Part shown: positions 18,826 to 28,473 of the stretch, one piece after another
Position numbering within the stretch: position 1 is the first letter of the stretch
Layout: every line of letters starts with the position of its first letter
Translations under genes and position numbers: made by a program
DNA from: an uncultured Clostridia bacterium
Lineage (GTDB): Bacteria; Bacillota; Clostridia; TANB77; CAG-508
DNA length: 64,000 nt
NCBI GenBank assembly: GCA_934149165.1
Contig: CAKPDY010000003.1
Span: forward strand, 1-64,000
Direction: 5' to 3'
The notes under the pieces: model-generated
What the model was told of the DNA's origin: nothing
Seen by the model: only the letters and a program-made list of their open reading frames with translations
Database searches by the model: none

Positions 18826-19728
18826 TTAAAGTTTTTTGTTACATGGTACCAATAGCCCCATTTTTCCTTTATTATTTTCTATTATTACCTTGTTAACTGT
18901 ACCTCCATACTCTCCATCTAAAGTCCATTCCACATCTCTATCAAACTCAATTTGCAAATGACCTGACTTTATATAATAGACATTTTTTTGATCATATTTT
19001 TTTCTTAAAATTGAAAATAAAACCTTCATTAATTCCAAAATATTTTTAGGCTTTTTCACTAATATTACTTCAAAAATTCCATCATTTACTTTAAAGTTTT
19101 CTTTTTTAAACCATCTAAAACCACCTATTGACATAGAATTTGTTATTCCACCATAAATAAATTCATCTTTAATTATTTCATTATCTGTAACTATTGTTGT
19201 TTTATAAGTTTTTATTTTTCGCATTGACTTTATAGCTTCTTTATAATATGCTAATCTTCCAAATTTATTTTTCTCATTTTGCTTTGTTGTATAAGATACA
19301 TTTGCACATAATCCAAATGCAGCTACATAATAAAAATATTTGCTATTAAATCTTCCAATATCTATATTTATTTTTTTATATTTTGATAATTTTCTTGATA
19401 ATTTATATGGATTATTTGGCATCTTTACTGTTTTTGCAAAGTCATTTGTTGTTCCAAATGGGATAAATGTTATATCAATTTTCCTGTTTGATTTTAAAAT
19501 TCCATTTACTACTTCATTAACTGTGCCATCTCCTCCACACACAATTACTGAATCTATATATCTTATATAATTTTTTATTATATTTTCTCCGTTATTTTTT
19601 TCAGATGTATATATAACTTCTAATTCATATCCTTGTTTTTCTAAATTGTCACATATATCTGGTATGTATTTATTAACCTTCCCTTTTCCAGCACAAGGAT
19701 TAACTATTAATAAAATCTCTTTCTTCAT
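18826..19728 (-). CDS. Diacylglycerol kinase family lipid kinase (YegS/DgkB type)
   Basis: 300 residues from the ATG at 19728. It has the DAGK catalytic signatures NPCAGKGK, GGDGTVNEVVNG and PFGTTNDFAK, and ends in the usual beta-sandwich (EWTLDGEYGG). It probably phosphorylates diacylglycerol or a related lipid during membrane lipid recycling. The open frame extends upstream to 19755 and would include an in-frame CGG, but GGAG lies 9-10 bases before the ATG at 19728, so that CGG is in the leader and not translated. Confidence 0.9.
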   Translation of the reverse strand: MKKEILLIVNPCAGKGKVNKYIPDICDNLEKQGYELEVIYTSEKNNGENIIKNYIRYIDSVIVCGGDGTVNEVVNGILKSNRKIDITFIPFGTTNDFAKTVKMPNNPYKLSRKLSKYKKINIDIGRFNSKYFYYVAAFGLCANVSYTTKQNEKNKFGRLAYYKEAIKSMRKIKTYKTTIVTDNEIIKDEFIYGGITNSMSIGGFRWFKKENFKVNDGIFEVILVKKPKNILELMKVLFSILRKKYDQKNVYYIKSGHLQIEFDRDVEWTLDGEYGGTVNKVIIENNKGKMGLLVPCNKKL

Positions 19729-19892
19729 ATACCGCTCGCTCCAATCTGGCTCCAATCTGTTTGATATTATACCATTTTATTAATCATATTTCTACATTAT
19801 TTGATATTTTTTTACACACTTTTTCAAAATCTGAATATTATACATTAAGTAACAATTTATGTGTTACTATTTATAAAGAAAGGATGAGTGCT

Positions 19893-20348
19893 ATGGATTT
19901 TGATAAAAATATGTGTCCTTTAGTTGATGTTGAAGGTGTTATTTCTTCTGGAAAACAATATGATATAGATATAACTTTACCTGAAGATAACCGTTCAGTA
20001 ATATATGGTATTATAAAAGATGCTTATGATGAACCAGTTCAAGATGCTGTTGTTAAATTAATAGAAGTTGATAAAGATTGTGGTAAAGAGGAAAGAAAAC
20101 CAGTTTCTCACACATTTACAGATAAAAATGGTGAGTTTGTTTTTGGACCTTTATGTGCAAATAAATTTTATGAAGTTCAAATTTGGGCAGATAAAGTAAG
20201 ACATCATAAAATATGTACAACATGTCATCATAAAGGAAAATGCCTAAAAGGGGCAAAAATTGATTGCGATAAAAAAGAGCATTTTCCACATCATGATAAA
20301 GATTGTGATAAAGATTTTGACAAAAATTTTGGTAAATGTTGTAATTAA
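19893..20348 (+). CDS. Small Cys/His-rich protein with carboxypeptidase-regulatory-like domain
   Basis: 151 residues from the ATG at 19893 (an ATG at 19884 is possible). The middle part, VIYGIIKDAYDEPVQDAVVKLIEVD...TFTDKNGEFVFGPL, is a beta-sandwich fold of the carboxypeptidase-regulatory/CnaB-like type. The tail has CTTCHHKGKC and repeated DKDCDKDFDK, a possible metal-binding or cross-linking region. No signal peptide. Similar proteins occur in clostridial spores, but that role is a guess. It shares a terminator with the small convergent gene downstream. Confidence 0.7.
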   Translation: MDFDKNMCPLVDVEGVISSGKQYDIDITLPEDNRSVIYGIIKDAYDEPVQDAVVKLIEVDKDCGKEERKPVSHTFTDKNGEFVFGPLCANKFYEVQIWADKVRHHKICTTCHHKGKCLKGAKIDCDKKEHFPHHDKDCDKDFDKNFGKCCN

Positions 20349-20351
20349 CTT

Positions 20352-20381
20352 AAAAAGATGGGATTATAATCCCATCTTTTT
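20352..20381. terminator. Perfect bidirectional hairpin terminator
   Basis: AAAAAGATGGGAT and ATCCCATCTTTTT arms around TATA. The stop codon of the small minus-strand gene lies in the loop. Confidence 0.9.
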
Positions 20382-20501
20382 AATCATTCTTTTTCCTTGT
20401 TTCATCATTTTCTTTTTATTAAAACCAATAGTTTCACCATACATCATTACTAATCCAGCAGAAACCATACCACCTATAAGAATTCCTTTTACTAATTTCA
20501 T
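20364..20501 (-). CDS. 45-residue membrane-anchored small protein
   Basis: ATG at 20501 behind a perfect GAGGAGG site; the product begins MKLVKGILIGGMVSAGLVMM and ends with a Lys/Met-rich basic tail (KKKMMKQGKRMIKKMG). One membrane segment with small-residue pairs resembles short YtxH-like proteins. Its coding end is part of the shared terminator stem. Function unknown. Confidence 0.75.
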   Translation of the reverse strand: MKLVKGILIGGMVSAGLVMMYGETIGFNKKKMMKQGKRMIKKMGL

Positions 20502-20559
20502 TGGTATTTCCTCCTCGTATATATTTATTTAAATAAGGTGTTTTACGTTAACCTTATTC

Positions 20560-20943
20560 TTATATTTTATTATGTGTATTTTTAGGTTTTATATACTTTC
20601 TATAAAAATTATATATTTCATGTATAGCAACTATCAATAAGAAAATTCCAAAAAATTTTTTTAATTTATATACTTCCATTTTTTCCGAAACCATTGCTCC
20701 AAAAGCAGCTCCTATAATTCCAAAAATTAAAATAGATATTCCTATTTTAAAATCTATGTTTTTGTTTTTTATGTTAAATATAATTGCTGTTATTGATGTT
20801 GGTACAAAAAAAATTAAATTTGTTGCTTGAGCAATATGTTGTGGTACTCCTAAAAACAATGTTAGCAATAATATTAATACTGTCCCTCCACCCATACCAA
20901 TTGCAGTTACCATTCCTGAAATTACACCTATTATAATTTCCAT
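20560..20943 (-). CDS. TauE/SafE-type permease, half-size protein (second of pair)
   Basis: 127 residues, about four membrane segments, with the GMVTAIGMGGGTVLILLL repeat motif and the QATNLIFFVPTSITAIIF segment that mark one half of the inverted TauE/SafE (sulfite/organosulfonate exporter) fold. Full-length proteins have both halves (about 250 residues). It has its own GGAG site 20 bases after the other half, so this is a true two-gene arrangement rather than a frameshift. Confidence 0.85.
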   Translation of the reverse strand: MEIIIGVISGMVTAIGMGGGTVLILLLTLFLGVPQHIAQATNLIFFVPTSITAIIFNIKNKNIDFKIGISILIFGIIGAAFGAMVSEKMEVYKLKKFFGIFLLIVAIHEIYNFYRKYIKPKNTHNKI

Positions 20944-20963
20944 ATTTTACAATATCTCCTTTT

Positions 20964-21314
20964 TTATTTTATCATATTATAAGATGCATACAATAAAAAA
21001 ATTATAAAAATAATTTTTAAAATTTTATCTGAAAATTTTCTTAATAATTTACTTCCTATATAACTTCCTATAATACCTCCAACTGCACATTTTATTCCCA
21101 TATTTATATCAAAATTCCTATTTGCATAATAGAAAATTGCAGATGTTAGTACCATAGGCAATATTATAAAAATTGTTGTTGCCCTTGCTTTTTTCTCATC
21201 GATTTTTAACAAATAAATAATAGCTGGTAATACTAACATTCCCCCTCCTGTTGAAAAGAGACCTGTAACAAAACCAGCACTAATTCCTATAACTATACTT
21301 TTTAAAATTTTCAT
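20964..21314 (-). CDS. TauE/SafE-type permease, half-size protein (first of pair)
   Basis: 116 residues, about four membrane segments, with GISAGFVTGLFSTGGGMLVLP and RATTIFIILPMVLTSAIFY. It is the paralogue of the next gene and probably forms a heterodimer with it. The exported anion is unknown. Confidence 0.85.
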   Translation of the reverse strand: MKILKSIVIGISAGFVTGLFSTGGGMLVLPAIIYLLKIDEKKARATTIFIILPMVLTSAIFYYANRNFDINMGIKCAVGGIIGSYIGSKLLRKFSDKILKIIFIIFLLYASYNMIK

Positions 21315-21390
21315 TACACATAACCTATTTTTCCTTCAAATATTAATTAGTATTATTATGTGCATTTTTTTTATTTATAGCCATTTTTTA

Positions 21391-22522
<1,132 letters not shown>

Positions 22523-22697
22523 ATTTCTTCCCCCCAACTTTGGAATATTTTTCTACTATTATATATTATAGTTTTAAATAACTGAATTTATTCCTTTTAT
22601 TAAAAATATTTGTGTTATAGTTTAATACTTTTTATTGATTCGTACTTTTAGGTAAATAATTGCAAAAGATAACTTCAGCTGGAAAAAAATAAATAAT

Positions 22698-22726
22698 TTG
22701 ACAATGTTAACATAATATGTTATAAT
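22698..22726 (+). promoter_or_regulatory. Perfect consensus sigma-A promoter
   Basis: TTGACA (22698-22703), exactly 17 bases, TATAAT (22721-22726). It serves the small gene at 22790. Confidence 0.9.
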
Positions 22727-22789
22727 GCAATTATAGTAATTCATATTACTAAATTTATAAGAGTCTTAAATGACTTGGAGGACTACATC

Positions 22790-22999
22790 ATGAAATATTA
22801 CGTATTGAACAGAAGCTATGACAGAGAACCTCTGTCATCCATCTCCTCTCGCTGCTTTGCTGAAGCAATTTCAAAAATCATTTCTGAAATTAACACAAAT
22901 TACACTGACCCTATCATCATTCACGTTGAAGATAGCAAGTACAGTCCAACTTCTGGAAGTGTAACTGTTCTCTTCTCTGCTTCAAGCAAAACGAGATAA
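22790..22999 (+). CDS. Small protein of atypical codon use, own promoter and terminator
   Basis: 69 residues from the ATG at 22790, behind TTGGAGGACTAC (the GGAGG is 8 bases upstream). The product (MKYYVLNRSYDREPLSSISS...) matches no family I know. Codons are unusual for this window: many ATC, AAC, TAC, GAC, CTG, CTC and TCC, with visibly higher GC than neighbours. A perfect 9-bp hairpin lies at 22818-22838 inside the coding start. Perfect promoter and terminator make it an isolated unit between two minus-strand blocks. It may be horizontally acquired, or partly an RNA gene. Confidence 0.65.
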   Translation: MKYYVLNRSYDREPLSSISSRCFAEAISKIISEINTNYTDPIIIHVEDSKYSPTSGSVTVLFSASSKTR

Positions 23000-23015
23000 T
23001 CAGTCTAAGACCCTA

Positions 23016-23051
23016 AACACAGAGAATTTTAGTTTCTCTGTGTTCTTTTTT
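23016..23051 (+). terminator. Rho-independent terminator of the small gene
   Basis: AACACAGAGAA and TTTCTCTGTGTT arms around a short loop, followed by CTTTTTT. Confidence 0.92.
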
Positions 23052-23061
23052 ATAAAATAAA

Positions 23062-23104
23062 AAAAAGAAGATAACTGACTAAATATCAGAAATCTTCATT
23101 TTTT
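23062..23104 (-). terminator. Terminator of the ffh-rplS operon
   Basis: Minus-strand stem GAAGATttCTGA with TCAGttATCTTC around a 7-base loop, followed by a run of eight T. Confidence 0.85.
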
Positions 23105-23112
23105 ATATATTA

Positions 23113-23586
23113 TTATTCAGCATCTTTAACTTCTGTAGTAGCTTCTTCTGTAACTGTATCAACAACTTCTTCTACAACAACAGTTTCTTCAACTACTGGA
23201 GCAGCTTCTTCTTTAACAATAATTTCTTTATTTTCTATTCTAGCACCAATATCTTCTTTAGTTTTAGCAGATTTACCAACTCTATCTCTTAAGTAATATA
23301 ATTTAGCTCTTCTTGCTTTACCTACTCTAACTAATTCAACTTTTTCAACCATTGGTGAATGTACTAAGAAAGTTTTTTCAACACCAACACCATAAGCTAC
23401 TCTTCTCACAGTAAATGTTGCGTTTACTCCTCCACCTTGTTTTTTAATTATTATTCCTTCGAATACTTGGATTCTTTCTCTATTTCCTTCCTTAATTCTT
23501 TGGTGAACTTTAACAGTATCTCCAACTTTTAAGGCAGGAATTTTATTTTTCATTTGCTCGTGTTCAATAGATTTTATGATATCCAT
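23113..23586 (-). CDS. rplS: 50S ribosomal protein L19
   Basis: 157 residues. The L19 core (FEGIIIKKQGGGVNATFTVRRVAYGVGVEKTF, RVGKARRAKLYYLRDR) occupies the first 115 or so; the last 40 form an acidic Glu/Val/Thr-rich tail (VVEETVVVEEVVDTVTEEATTE), a clostridial-type extension. Last gene of the ylxM-ffh operon. Confidence 0.97.
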   Translation of the reverse strand: MDIIKSIEHEQMKNKIPALKVGDTVKVHQRIKEGNRERIQVFEGIIIKKQGGGVNATFTVRRVAYGVGVEKTFLVHSPMVEKVELVRVGKARRAKLYYLRDRVGKSAKTKEDIGARIENKEIIVKEEAAPVVEETVVVEEVVDTVTEEATTEVKDAE

Positions 23587-23659
23587 CGATATTCTCCTCC
23601 TTTATTATTTTTTAATTTTATAGGACTTTTTAGGTTTTGCTCAAGGGTATCCTTCTCCC

Positions 23660-24322
23660 TTATTTTAAAAGATCTGGTCTTTTTTTATAAGTATTTTCCA
23701 AAGATTTTTCTTTTCTCCATTTGCGAATATTTTCGTGATGTCCTGATAATAATACATCAGGAACCTTTTCACCATTAAATACTTCTGGTCTTGTATATTG
23801 TGGATATTCCAATAAATTATTTGAAAAGGATTCCTCAGAAGTTGATTCTGAGCTAATTACTCCTTCAACATATCTACTAACAGAATCTATAAGTACCATT
23901 GCTGGAAGTTCTCCACCTGTTAATACATAATCACCTATTGAAATTTCTTCATCTACAATTTCATCTAATACTCTTTGGTCTATTCCTTCATAATGTCCGC
24001 ATAATAAAATTAAGTGTTTTTCTTTACTTAAACTTACAACTTTTTTCTGATTTAATACTGTTCCTTGTGGAGACATATATATAACTTTTGCATTTTCATC
24101 TTTTACTGATAAATATGCGTCATATACAATATCTGGTCTGATAACCATTCCAGCTCCTCCACCATATGGAGTATCATCTACTTTTTTATGTTTATCTTTT
24201 GAAAAATCTCTAATATTTACTAAATTAATATCTATTAAATCTTTTTCAATTGCCTTTCCTATAATGCTTTGTTTAATAGAATTAAACATTTCAGGGAAAA
24301 GTGTTAAAACATCAAATTTCAT
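23660..24322 (-). CDS. trmD: tRNA (guanine-N1)-methyltransferase
   Basis: 220-residue SPOUT methyltransferase that makes m1G37 in tRNAs for Pro, Leu and Arg CCN/CUN/CGG-type codons, preventing +1 frameshifting. Motifs: MKFDVLTLFPEMF, DTPYGGGAGMV, LLCGHYEGIDQRV, EISIGDYVLTGGELPAM and YTRPEVFNG. It appears intact. Its known anti-frameshift role is worth noting next to the CGG recoding seen in this window. Confidence 0.97.
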   Translation of the reverse strand: MKFDVLTLFPEMFNSIKQSIIGKAIEKDLIDINLVNIRDFSKDKHKKVDDTPYGGGAGMVIRPDIVYDAYLSVKDENAKVIYMSPQGTVLNQKKVVSLSKEKHLILLCGHYEGIDQRVLDEIVDEEISIGDYVLTGGELPAMVLIDSVSRYVEGVISSESTSEESFSNNLLEYPQYTRPEVFNGEKVPDVLLSGHHENIRKWRKEKSLENTYKKRPDLLK

Positions 24323-24348
24323 TTTTACTCCAGCATTCCTTTCTACAT

Positions 24349-24855
24349 TTATATTAAACCATCTAATAAATGAACTGTAACTATTTGTTTTTCTATGTCA
24401 ATATCTAAAATAACTTCTTTAATATTTGGTAAAAGTATTTGTTTACCAAGTTCATCTTTTACTACATAAATATCATTGCTTCCTGTATTATAAATGTCAT
24501 CTACTTTTCCAAGTAATTTTCCATCATCTGTAATAACATCTGAACCTATAATATCTGCAATAAAATATGTATCTTTAGGAAGTTTTCTGGCATCTTTTCT
24601 GTGAATTTTTAAATAACAACCTTTGTATTTTTCAGCCATATTTAAATCATCAATATTTTTAAATTTAATAAGCAACATATTTTTTTGATATTTTACTTCT
24701 TCAATTTCAAATTCTAGTAATTGTTTATTTTTTACTATATATATTGATTTTAATTCTTCAAACCTTTCTAAATCATCTGTAAAAGGATTAACTTTTACTT
24801 GACCTTTTATACCATGAGTATTTACGATTTGTCCAATTTCAAAATATTCTTGCAT
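24349..24855 (-). CDS. rimM: 16S rRNA processing protein RimM
   Basis: 168 residues from the ATG at 24855 (GAGG six bases upstream). The N-terminal beta-barrel has FEIGQIVNTHGIKGQVKV, and the PRC-barrel half has YFIADIIGSDVITDDGKLLGKVDDI. It binds S19 and aids 30S head maturation. Between khpA and trmD, as in other Firmicutes. Confidence 0.95.
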   Translation of the reverse strand: MQEYFEIGQIVNTHGIKGQVKVNPFTDDLERFEELKSIYIVKNKQLLEFEIEEVKYQKNMLLIKFKNIDDLNMAEKYKGCYLKIHRKDARKLPKDTYFIADIIGSDVITDDGKLLGKVDDIYNTGSNDIYVVKDELGKQILLPNIKEVILDIDIEKQIVTVHLLDGLI

Positions 24856-24897
24856 TTTATACCTCTTATTCCACAATTAACATTATAAAATTAATGA

Positions 24898-25128
24898 TTA
24901 TTCCACAAATTCCACATTAACTTTTTTACCATCTTTAGCACCTACAGACTTCATAACAGTTCTAATTGATTTTGCTACCCTACCTTGTTTTCCAATAACT
25001 TTTCCCATATCATTTGATGAAACTTTAACTTTGAAAGTAACATTTTTATCATTAATGTCTTCTTCAATTGATATTTCTTCTTTATTATCTACAAGATTTG
25101 ATATAATTGTTTCTAATACATTTTTCAT
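24898..25128 (-). CDS. khpA: KH-domain RNA-binding protein KhpA
   Basis: 76 residues from the ATG at 25128. The single KH domain has the GxxG loop in MGKVIGKQGRVAKSIRTVMKS. KhpA pairs with KhpB in Firmicutes to bind many RNAs and affects cell elongation. Its place between rpsP and rimM is standard. Confidence 0.93.
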   Translation of the reverse strand: MKNVLETIISNLVDNKEEISIEEDINDKNVTFKVKVSSNDMGKVIGKQGRVAKSIRTVMKSVGAKDGKKVNVEFVE

Positions 25129-25213
25129 AATAATACCCCCATTTTTGTGGTTTTGCTTAAGCACAAAAGATTTTTTGTGTTTTCACACTATACCCCTTAT
25201 TATAAGGATATAA

Positions 25214-25450
25214 TTATTTTCCAGCTTTTTCTATTAAAGCTTTAACTGTATCAGTTGGTTTTGCACCATTTTTTATCCATTGTGCTACTTTTTCGTTATC
25301 TAAAACTATTGTAGCTGGATTTGTCATTGGGTCATAAGAACCAATTTTTTCAACTATTTTACCATCTCTTGGGCATCTTGAATCTGCAACAACTATATGA
25401 TAAAATGGAGCTTTTTTAGCACCTTGTCTTTGTAGTCTGATTTTTACCAT
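25214..25450 (-). CDS. rpsP: 30S ribosomal protein S16
   Basis: 78 residues from the ATG at 25450 behind AGGAGGTG: MVKIRLQRQGAKKAPFYHIV, then DSRCPRDGKIVEKIGSYDP and VAQWIKNGAKPTDTV, all typical of S16. Confidence 0.97.
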   Translation of the reverse strand: MVKIRLQRQGAKKAPFYHIVVADSRCPRDGKIVEKIGSYDPMTNPATIVLDNEKVAQWIKNGAKPTDTVKALIEKAGK

Positions 25451-25525
25451 TTTTTTCACCTCCTAAGAAATTTTACATATTTATTTATAATTATTAAAAT
25501 TAAAAACTATTTAAATTATTTGGTA

Positions 25526-26875
25526 TTAAAATTTTAAATCATTAGGATTTAGCCCTTTAAAATTTTTCATCATATTTTTCATACCTTTTTCTGTTTTCAT
25601 TCTCTTCATCATTGCTTGTGTAACTTCAAAAGTTTTCATAAATTGATTAATCTTTTGAACTGTAGTACCACTACCTTTTGCAATTCTTATTCTTCTACTT
25701 CCATTTAATATTTTAGGGTTTCTTCTTTCTGCTGGTGTCATAGAAGAAATAATTGCCTCTATTTTAACTAATTCTTTATCATCAACTTTAACATCTTTTA
25801 AATTTCCCATTCCAGGAATCATTTTTAAAATTGATGAAAATGAACCCATTTTTTTTATTTGTTTTAACTGTATTAAATAATCATTTAAATCAAATTCACC
25901 TTTACGTATTTGTTTTTCAAGTTTTTCTGCTTCTTCTATATTAAATGTTTCTTCTGCTTTTTCTATAATTGAAAGCATATCACCCATTCCTAAAATTCTT
26001 TGTGCCATTCTATCTGGATGAAATTCCTCAATATCACTTAATTTTTCACCTGTTGCTGCAAACTTAATTGGTTTTCCAGTAACTTTTTTTACTGATAATG
26101 CAGCACCACCACGAGTATCACCATCTAATTTTGTTAAAACTACACCATCTATTCCTAAATTTTCATTAAATGATGTTGCAACATTTACTGCATCTTGACC
26201 TGTCATTGAATCTACTACTAGTAATATTTCATGTGGTTTACTACTTGCTTTTAAATTTCTTAATTCTTGCATTAATTCTTCGTCTACATGTAAACGCCCT
26301 GCTGTATCTAAAATTATTACATCATTTAATTTACTAATTGCAACATTATATGCTTGTTTTGCAATTTGAACAACATCTTTTGTTGATTCATTGCTATATA
26401 CCGGTATATTCAACTGATTTCCAACAACTTGTAATTGCTTTATAGCAGCTGGTCTATACACATCACATGCAACTAATAGAGGCTTTTTTCCTTGTTTTCT
26501 TAACAAATTAGCAAGTTTACCTGCAGTTGTTGTTTTACCTGAACCTTGTAAACCTACTAACATAATTACAGTTGGTGGATTTGGTGTAAAATTTATTTTA
26601 CTTTCTGTTCCACCTAATAGTTCAATTAATTCATCTTTTACAATTTTTATAACTTGTTGACCTGGTGTTAATGATTTTAACACATCTTGACCTAAAGCTT
26701 TTTCTTGTATAGTTGAAATAAATTCTTTTACTATTTTATAATTAACATCTGCTTCAAGTAATGCAAGTTTTACTTCTCTTAACATTTCTTTTAAATCAGA
26801 TTCTGTAATTCTAGCTTTACCTTTTAATTTTCTTGTAAACTCTTGTAGTTTTGAAGATAATCCCTCAAATGCCAT
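25526..26875 (-). CDS. ffh: Signal recognition particle protein Ffh
   Basis: 449 residues: N domain, G domain (GLQGSGKTTTAGKLA, DTAGRLHVDEEL, TKLDGDTRGGAALS) and Met-rich M domain (SGTTVQKINQFMKTFEVTQAMMKRM) that binds 4.5S/6S-type SRP RNA and signal sequences. Targets membrane proteins co-translationally to FtsY and SecYEG. YlxM lies immediately upstream. No SRP RNA gene was seen in the window. Confidence 0.98.
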   Translation of the reverse strand: MAFEGLSSKLQEFTRKLKGKARITESDLKEMLREVKLALLEADVNYKIVKEFISTIQEKALGQDVLKSLTPGQQVIKIVKDELIELLGGTESKINFTPNPPTVIMLVGLQGSGKTTTAGKLANLLRKQGKKPLLVACDVYRPAAIKQLQVVGNQLNIPVYSNESTKDVVQIAKQAYNVAISKLNDVIILDTAGRLHVDEELMQELRNLKASSKPHEILLVVDSMTGQDAVNVATSFNENLGIDGVVLTKLDGDTRGGAALSVKKVTGKPIKFAATGEKLSDIEEFHPDRMAQRILGMGDMLSIIEKAEETFNIEEAEKLEKQIRKGEFDLNDYLIQLKQIKKMGSFSSILKMIPGMGNLKDVKVDDKELVKIEAIISSMTPAERRNPKILNGSRRIRIAKGSGTTVQKINQFMKTFEVTQAMMKRMKTEKGMKNMMKNFKGLNPNDLKF

Positions 26876-26897
26876 ATTGGATTCCTCCTTTGTAGTT

Positions 26898-27275
26898 TTA
26901 TATTATTTTGTTAAGTCTTTTTCTTATTTCACTAATAATTTCTATTTTTTCTTTTGAGTCATTTGAAGTTTTTGAATTATTTTTTACATTTTCTAATTCT
27001 TCTAGTTTTTGTAATTTTTCTTTAATGTTAGTTATTAATTCTTCTTCTTCTAAAATTTTTTTCATAAACCCTATATTTTTTTCTAATTCATAAAGTTTAT
27101 TTTCTGTTTTTTTTATAATATCTCTGACTGCTTGCCTAGTTATATCGTTGTTTTCTGCAATTTCTGAAAGTGATAAGTCATTATTATAGTAGTCTGTTAT
27201 GACTTCATATTGTTTTTTAGTTAATACTTTTCCATATATTTGACATAACATACTTATTTCAACATTTTTTTCCAT
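26898..27275 (-). CDS. ylxM: YlxM, SRP-associated helix-turn-helix protein
   Basis: 125 residues with a sigma-70 region 4-like helix-turn-helix: LTKKQYEVITDYYNNDLSLSEIA, ITRQAVRDIIKKTE, then a coiled coil. YlxM modulates the SRP cycle in streptococci. First gene of the operon with a good promoter. Confidence 0.93.
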   Translation of the reverse strand: MEKNVEISMLCQIYGKVLTKKQYEVITDYYNNDLSLSEIAENNDITRQAVRDIIKKTENKLYELEKNIGFMKKILEEEELITNIKEKLQKLEELENVKNNSKTSNDSKEKIEIISEIRKRLNKII

Positions 27276-27314
27276 AATTATATCCTTTCAGTTTTTATTT
27301 TGTAATGCTATATT

Positions 27315-27343
27315 ACTTTACACTATTTTAGGCGATTTGTCAA
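27315..27343 (-). promoter_or_regulatory. Sigma-A promoter of the ylxM-ffh-rplS operon
   Basis: On the minus strand TTGACA (27343-27338), 17-base spacer, TAAAGT (27320-27315). It overlaps the 3' side of the upstream gene gap. Confidence 0.78.
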
Positions 27344-27361
27344 GGGTTTTAACAAATTTTT

Positions 27362-28370
27362 CTAAAAAACATCCTTGTGACAAATATTTTTCAAATTAAA
27401 AAAATTATTTTCAAAATTATATTTTTTCTTACAATTGTTAATTCCGCAATTTATAAATACATTTGGGCAATTAACCCAATTCATATATTCATATGCAATT
27501 TTCGGATTTTTAGTATACATACAAACAGCAAATGGTTGATTTTTATTTAGAAAATGAATTATATCATTGAAATTACCTTTTATAGCTTTTATATCATAAT
27601 CACTAAACATTTTATTTTTTTGTAATTTTTCAATCTCACTTTTTATATTTTCATTATATGAATCATCTTCTTGATATAAATAAATAGAGTTTTGTATTTT
27701 ATCTAATTCTCTTTCACAGCCACATTCTATAAATCTATCTAGTTTTGTTAAATCAATTTCTTCTTTTTCAAACATTTGAACTAAATTATCATCTACATAA
27801 AAATTCTTTAAACATTCTTTCAAAATAAGTAAAAATAAAGACTCTGTATTATATTTATTATAATTTTCATTTAATATAATAATTGAATTTCGTGTTGAAA
27901 TACCTTTTATCATATTGTTAATGCAATCTTTTGTATTATTGCATTTAATTCCTATAACTCCGAACAGGAACCTGATAACATCCTGTTTTTTTATTTTTAT
28001 GTTTAAATTTTGAAATATTAGTTTTCTCATTTTCTAGCATTATTATTATATCTTCAAATGTAATATTATCTTCATTTATATCAATTATTTTTTGAATTTT
28101 TTCTCTATTGTCTTGTATTTGTTTTATTACATATAATATAATATCTTCTGAAATATTTTTATTATTGTTTATTATATATTTCTTAAAAGCATTTCTTGCA
28201 GCAATAATTTCTGCTTGTACAAATTGTGTATCTTTTTTGATATATTCTACATTTGTATCATCTTCTTTATAAACTTCTTCAATTTTTTTACTAAAAAAAA
28301 TCTTTCTTAAAAATCTCGAAAATTTACCTAAGAAATTGTCATTAACTACTACTAATCCCTGTTCTTGCAT
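27362..28370 (-). CDS. Degenerate aldehyde-dehydrogenase-like protein, +1 shift at CGG
   Basis: 335 residues when read through the CGG at codon 137. The N-terminal part (AEIIAARNAFKKYIINN, DINEDNITFEDIIIMLE) is helical; after the shift the sequence reads GCYQVPV-x-VIGIKCNNTKDC, close to the VPLGVIG motif of glutamate-semialdehyde and other aldehyde dehydrogenases, and later LDRFIECGCERELDK. It lacks an obvious catalytic Cys/Glu pair and is probably structural or regulatory rather than a working enzyme. The ATG at 28370 follows AGGAGG. Separately, the two pieces make no sense: the first stops five codons after CGG. Confidence 0.75.
27959..27962 (-). other. In-frame CGGA frameshift site in the ALDH-like gene
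   Basis: Coding strand reads CCT GTT CGGA GTT ATA GGA. The ALDH family motif V-P-x-G-V-I-G puts a conserved glycine exactly at the four-base unit. Confidence 0.85.
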
Positions 28371-28447
28371 TTTTTTCCTCCTTTGTATATTTATTGTTAT
28401 ATATTTCAGTATTTACTATAAACCAAATTTTTTTTATAGTCAAGATT

Positions 28448-28473
28448 AAAAAAAATGCCTTATGGCATTTTTC
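28448..28473 (-). terminator. Terminator at the end of the GGDEF gene
   Basis: AAAAATGCC and GGCATTTTT arms with an ATAA loop, overlapping the stop codon, followed by further T. Confidence 0.85.

Noticed and set aside
19728..19755. In-frame CGG near the start of the lipid kinase gene as a counter-example
   Set aside because: The ribosome binding site favours the ATG at 19728, which puts this CGG in the untranslated leader. If translation began at 19755 it would be a real exception.
20560..21314. TauE/SafE pair as another frameshifted gene
   Set aside because: There is a separate stop, a GGAG site and an ATG between the halves and no CGG at the junction.
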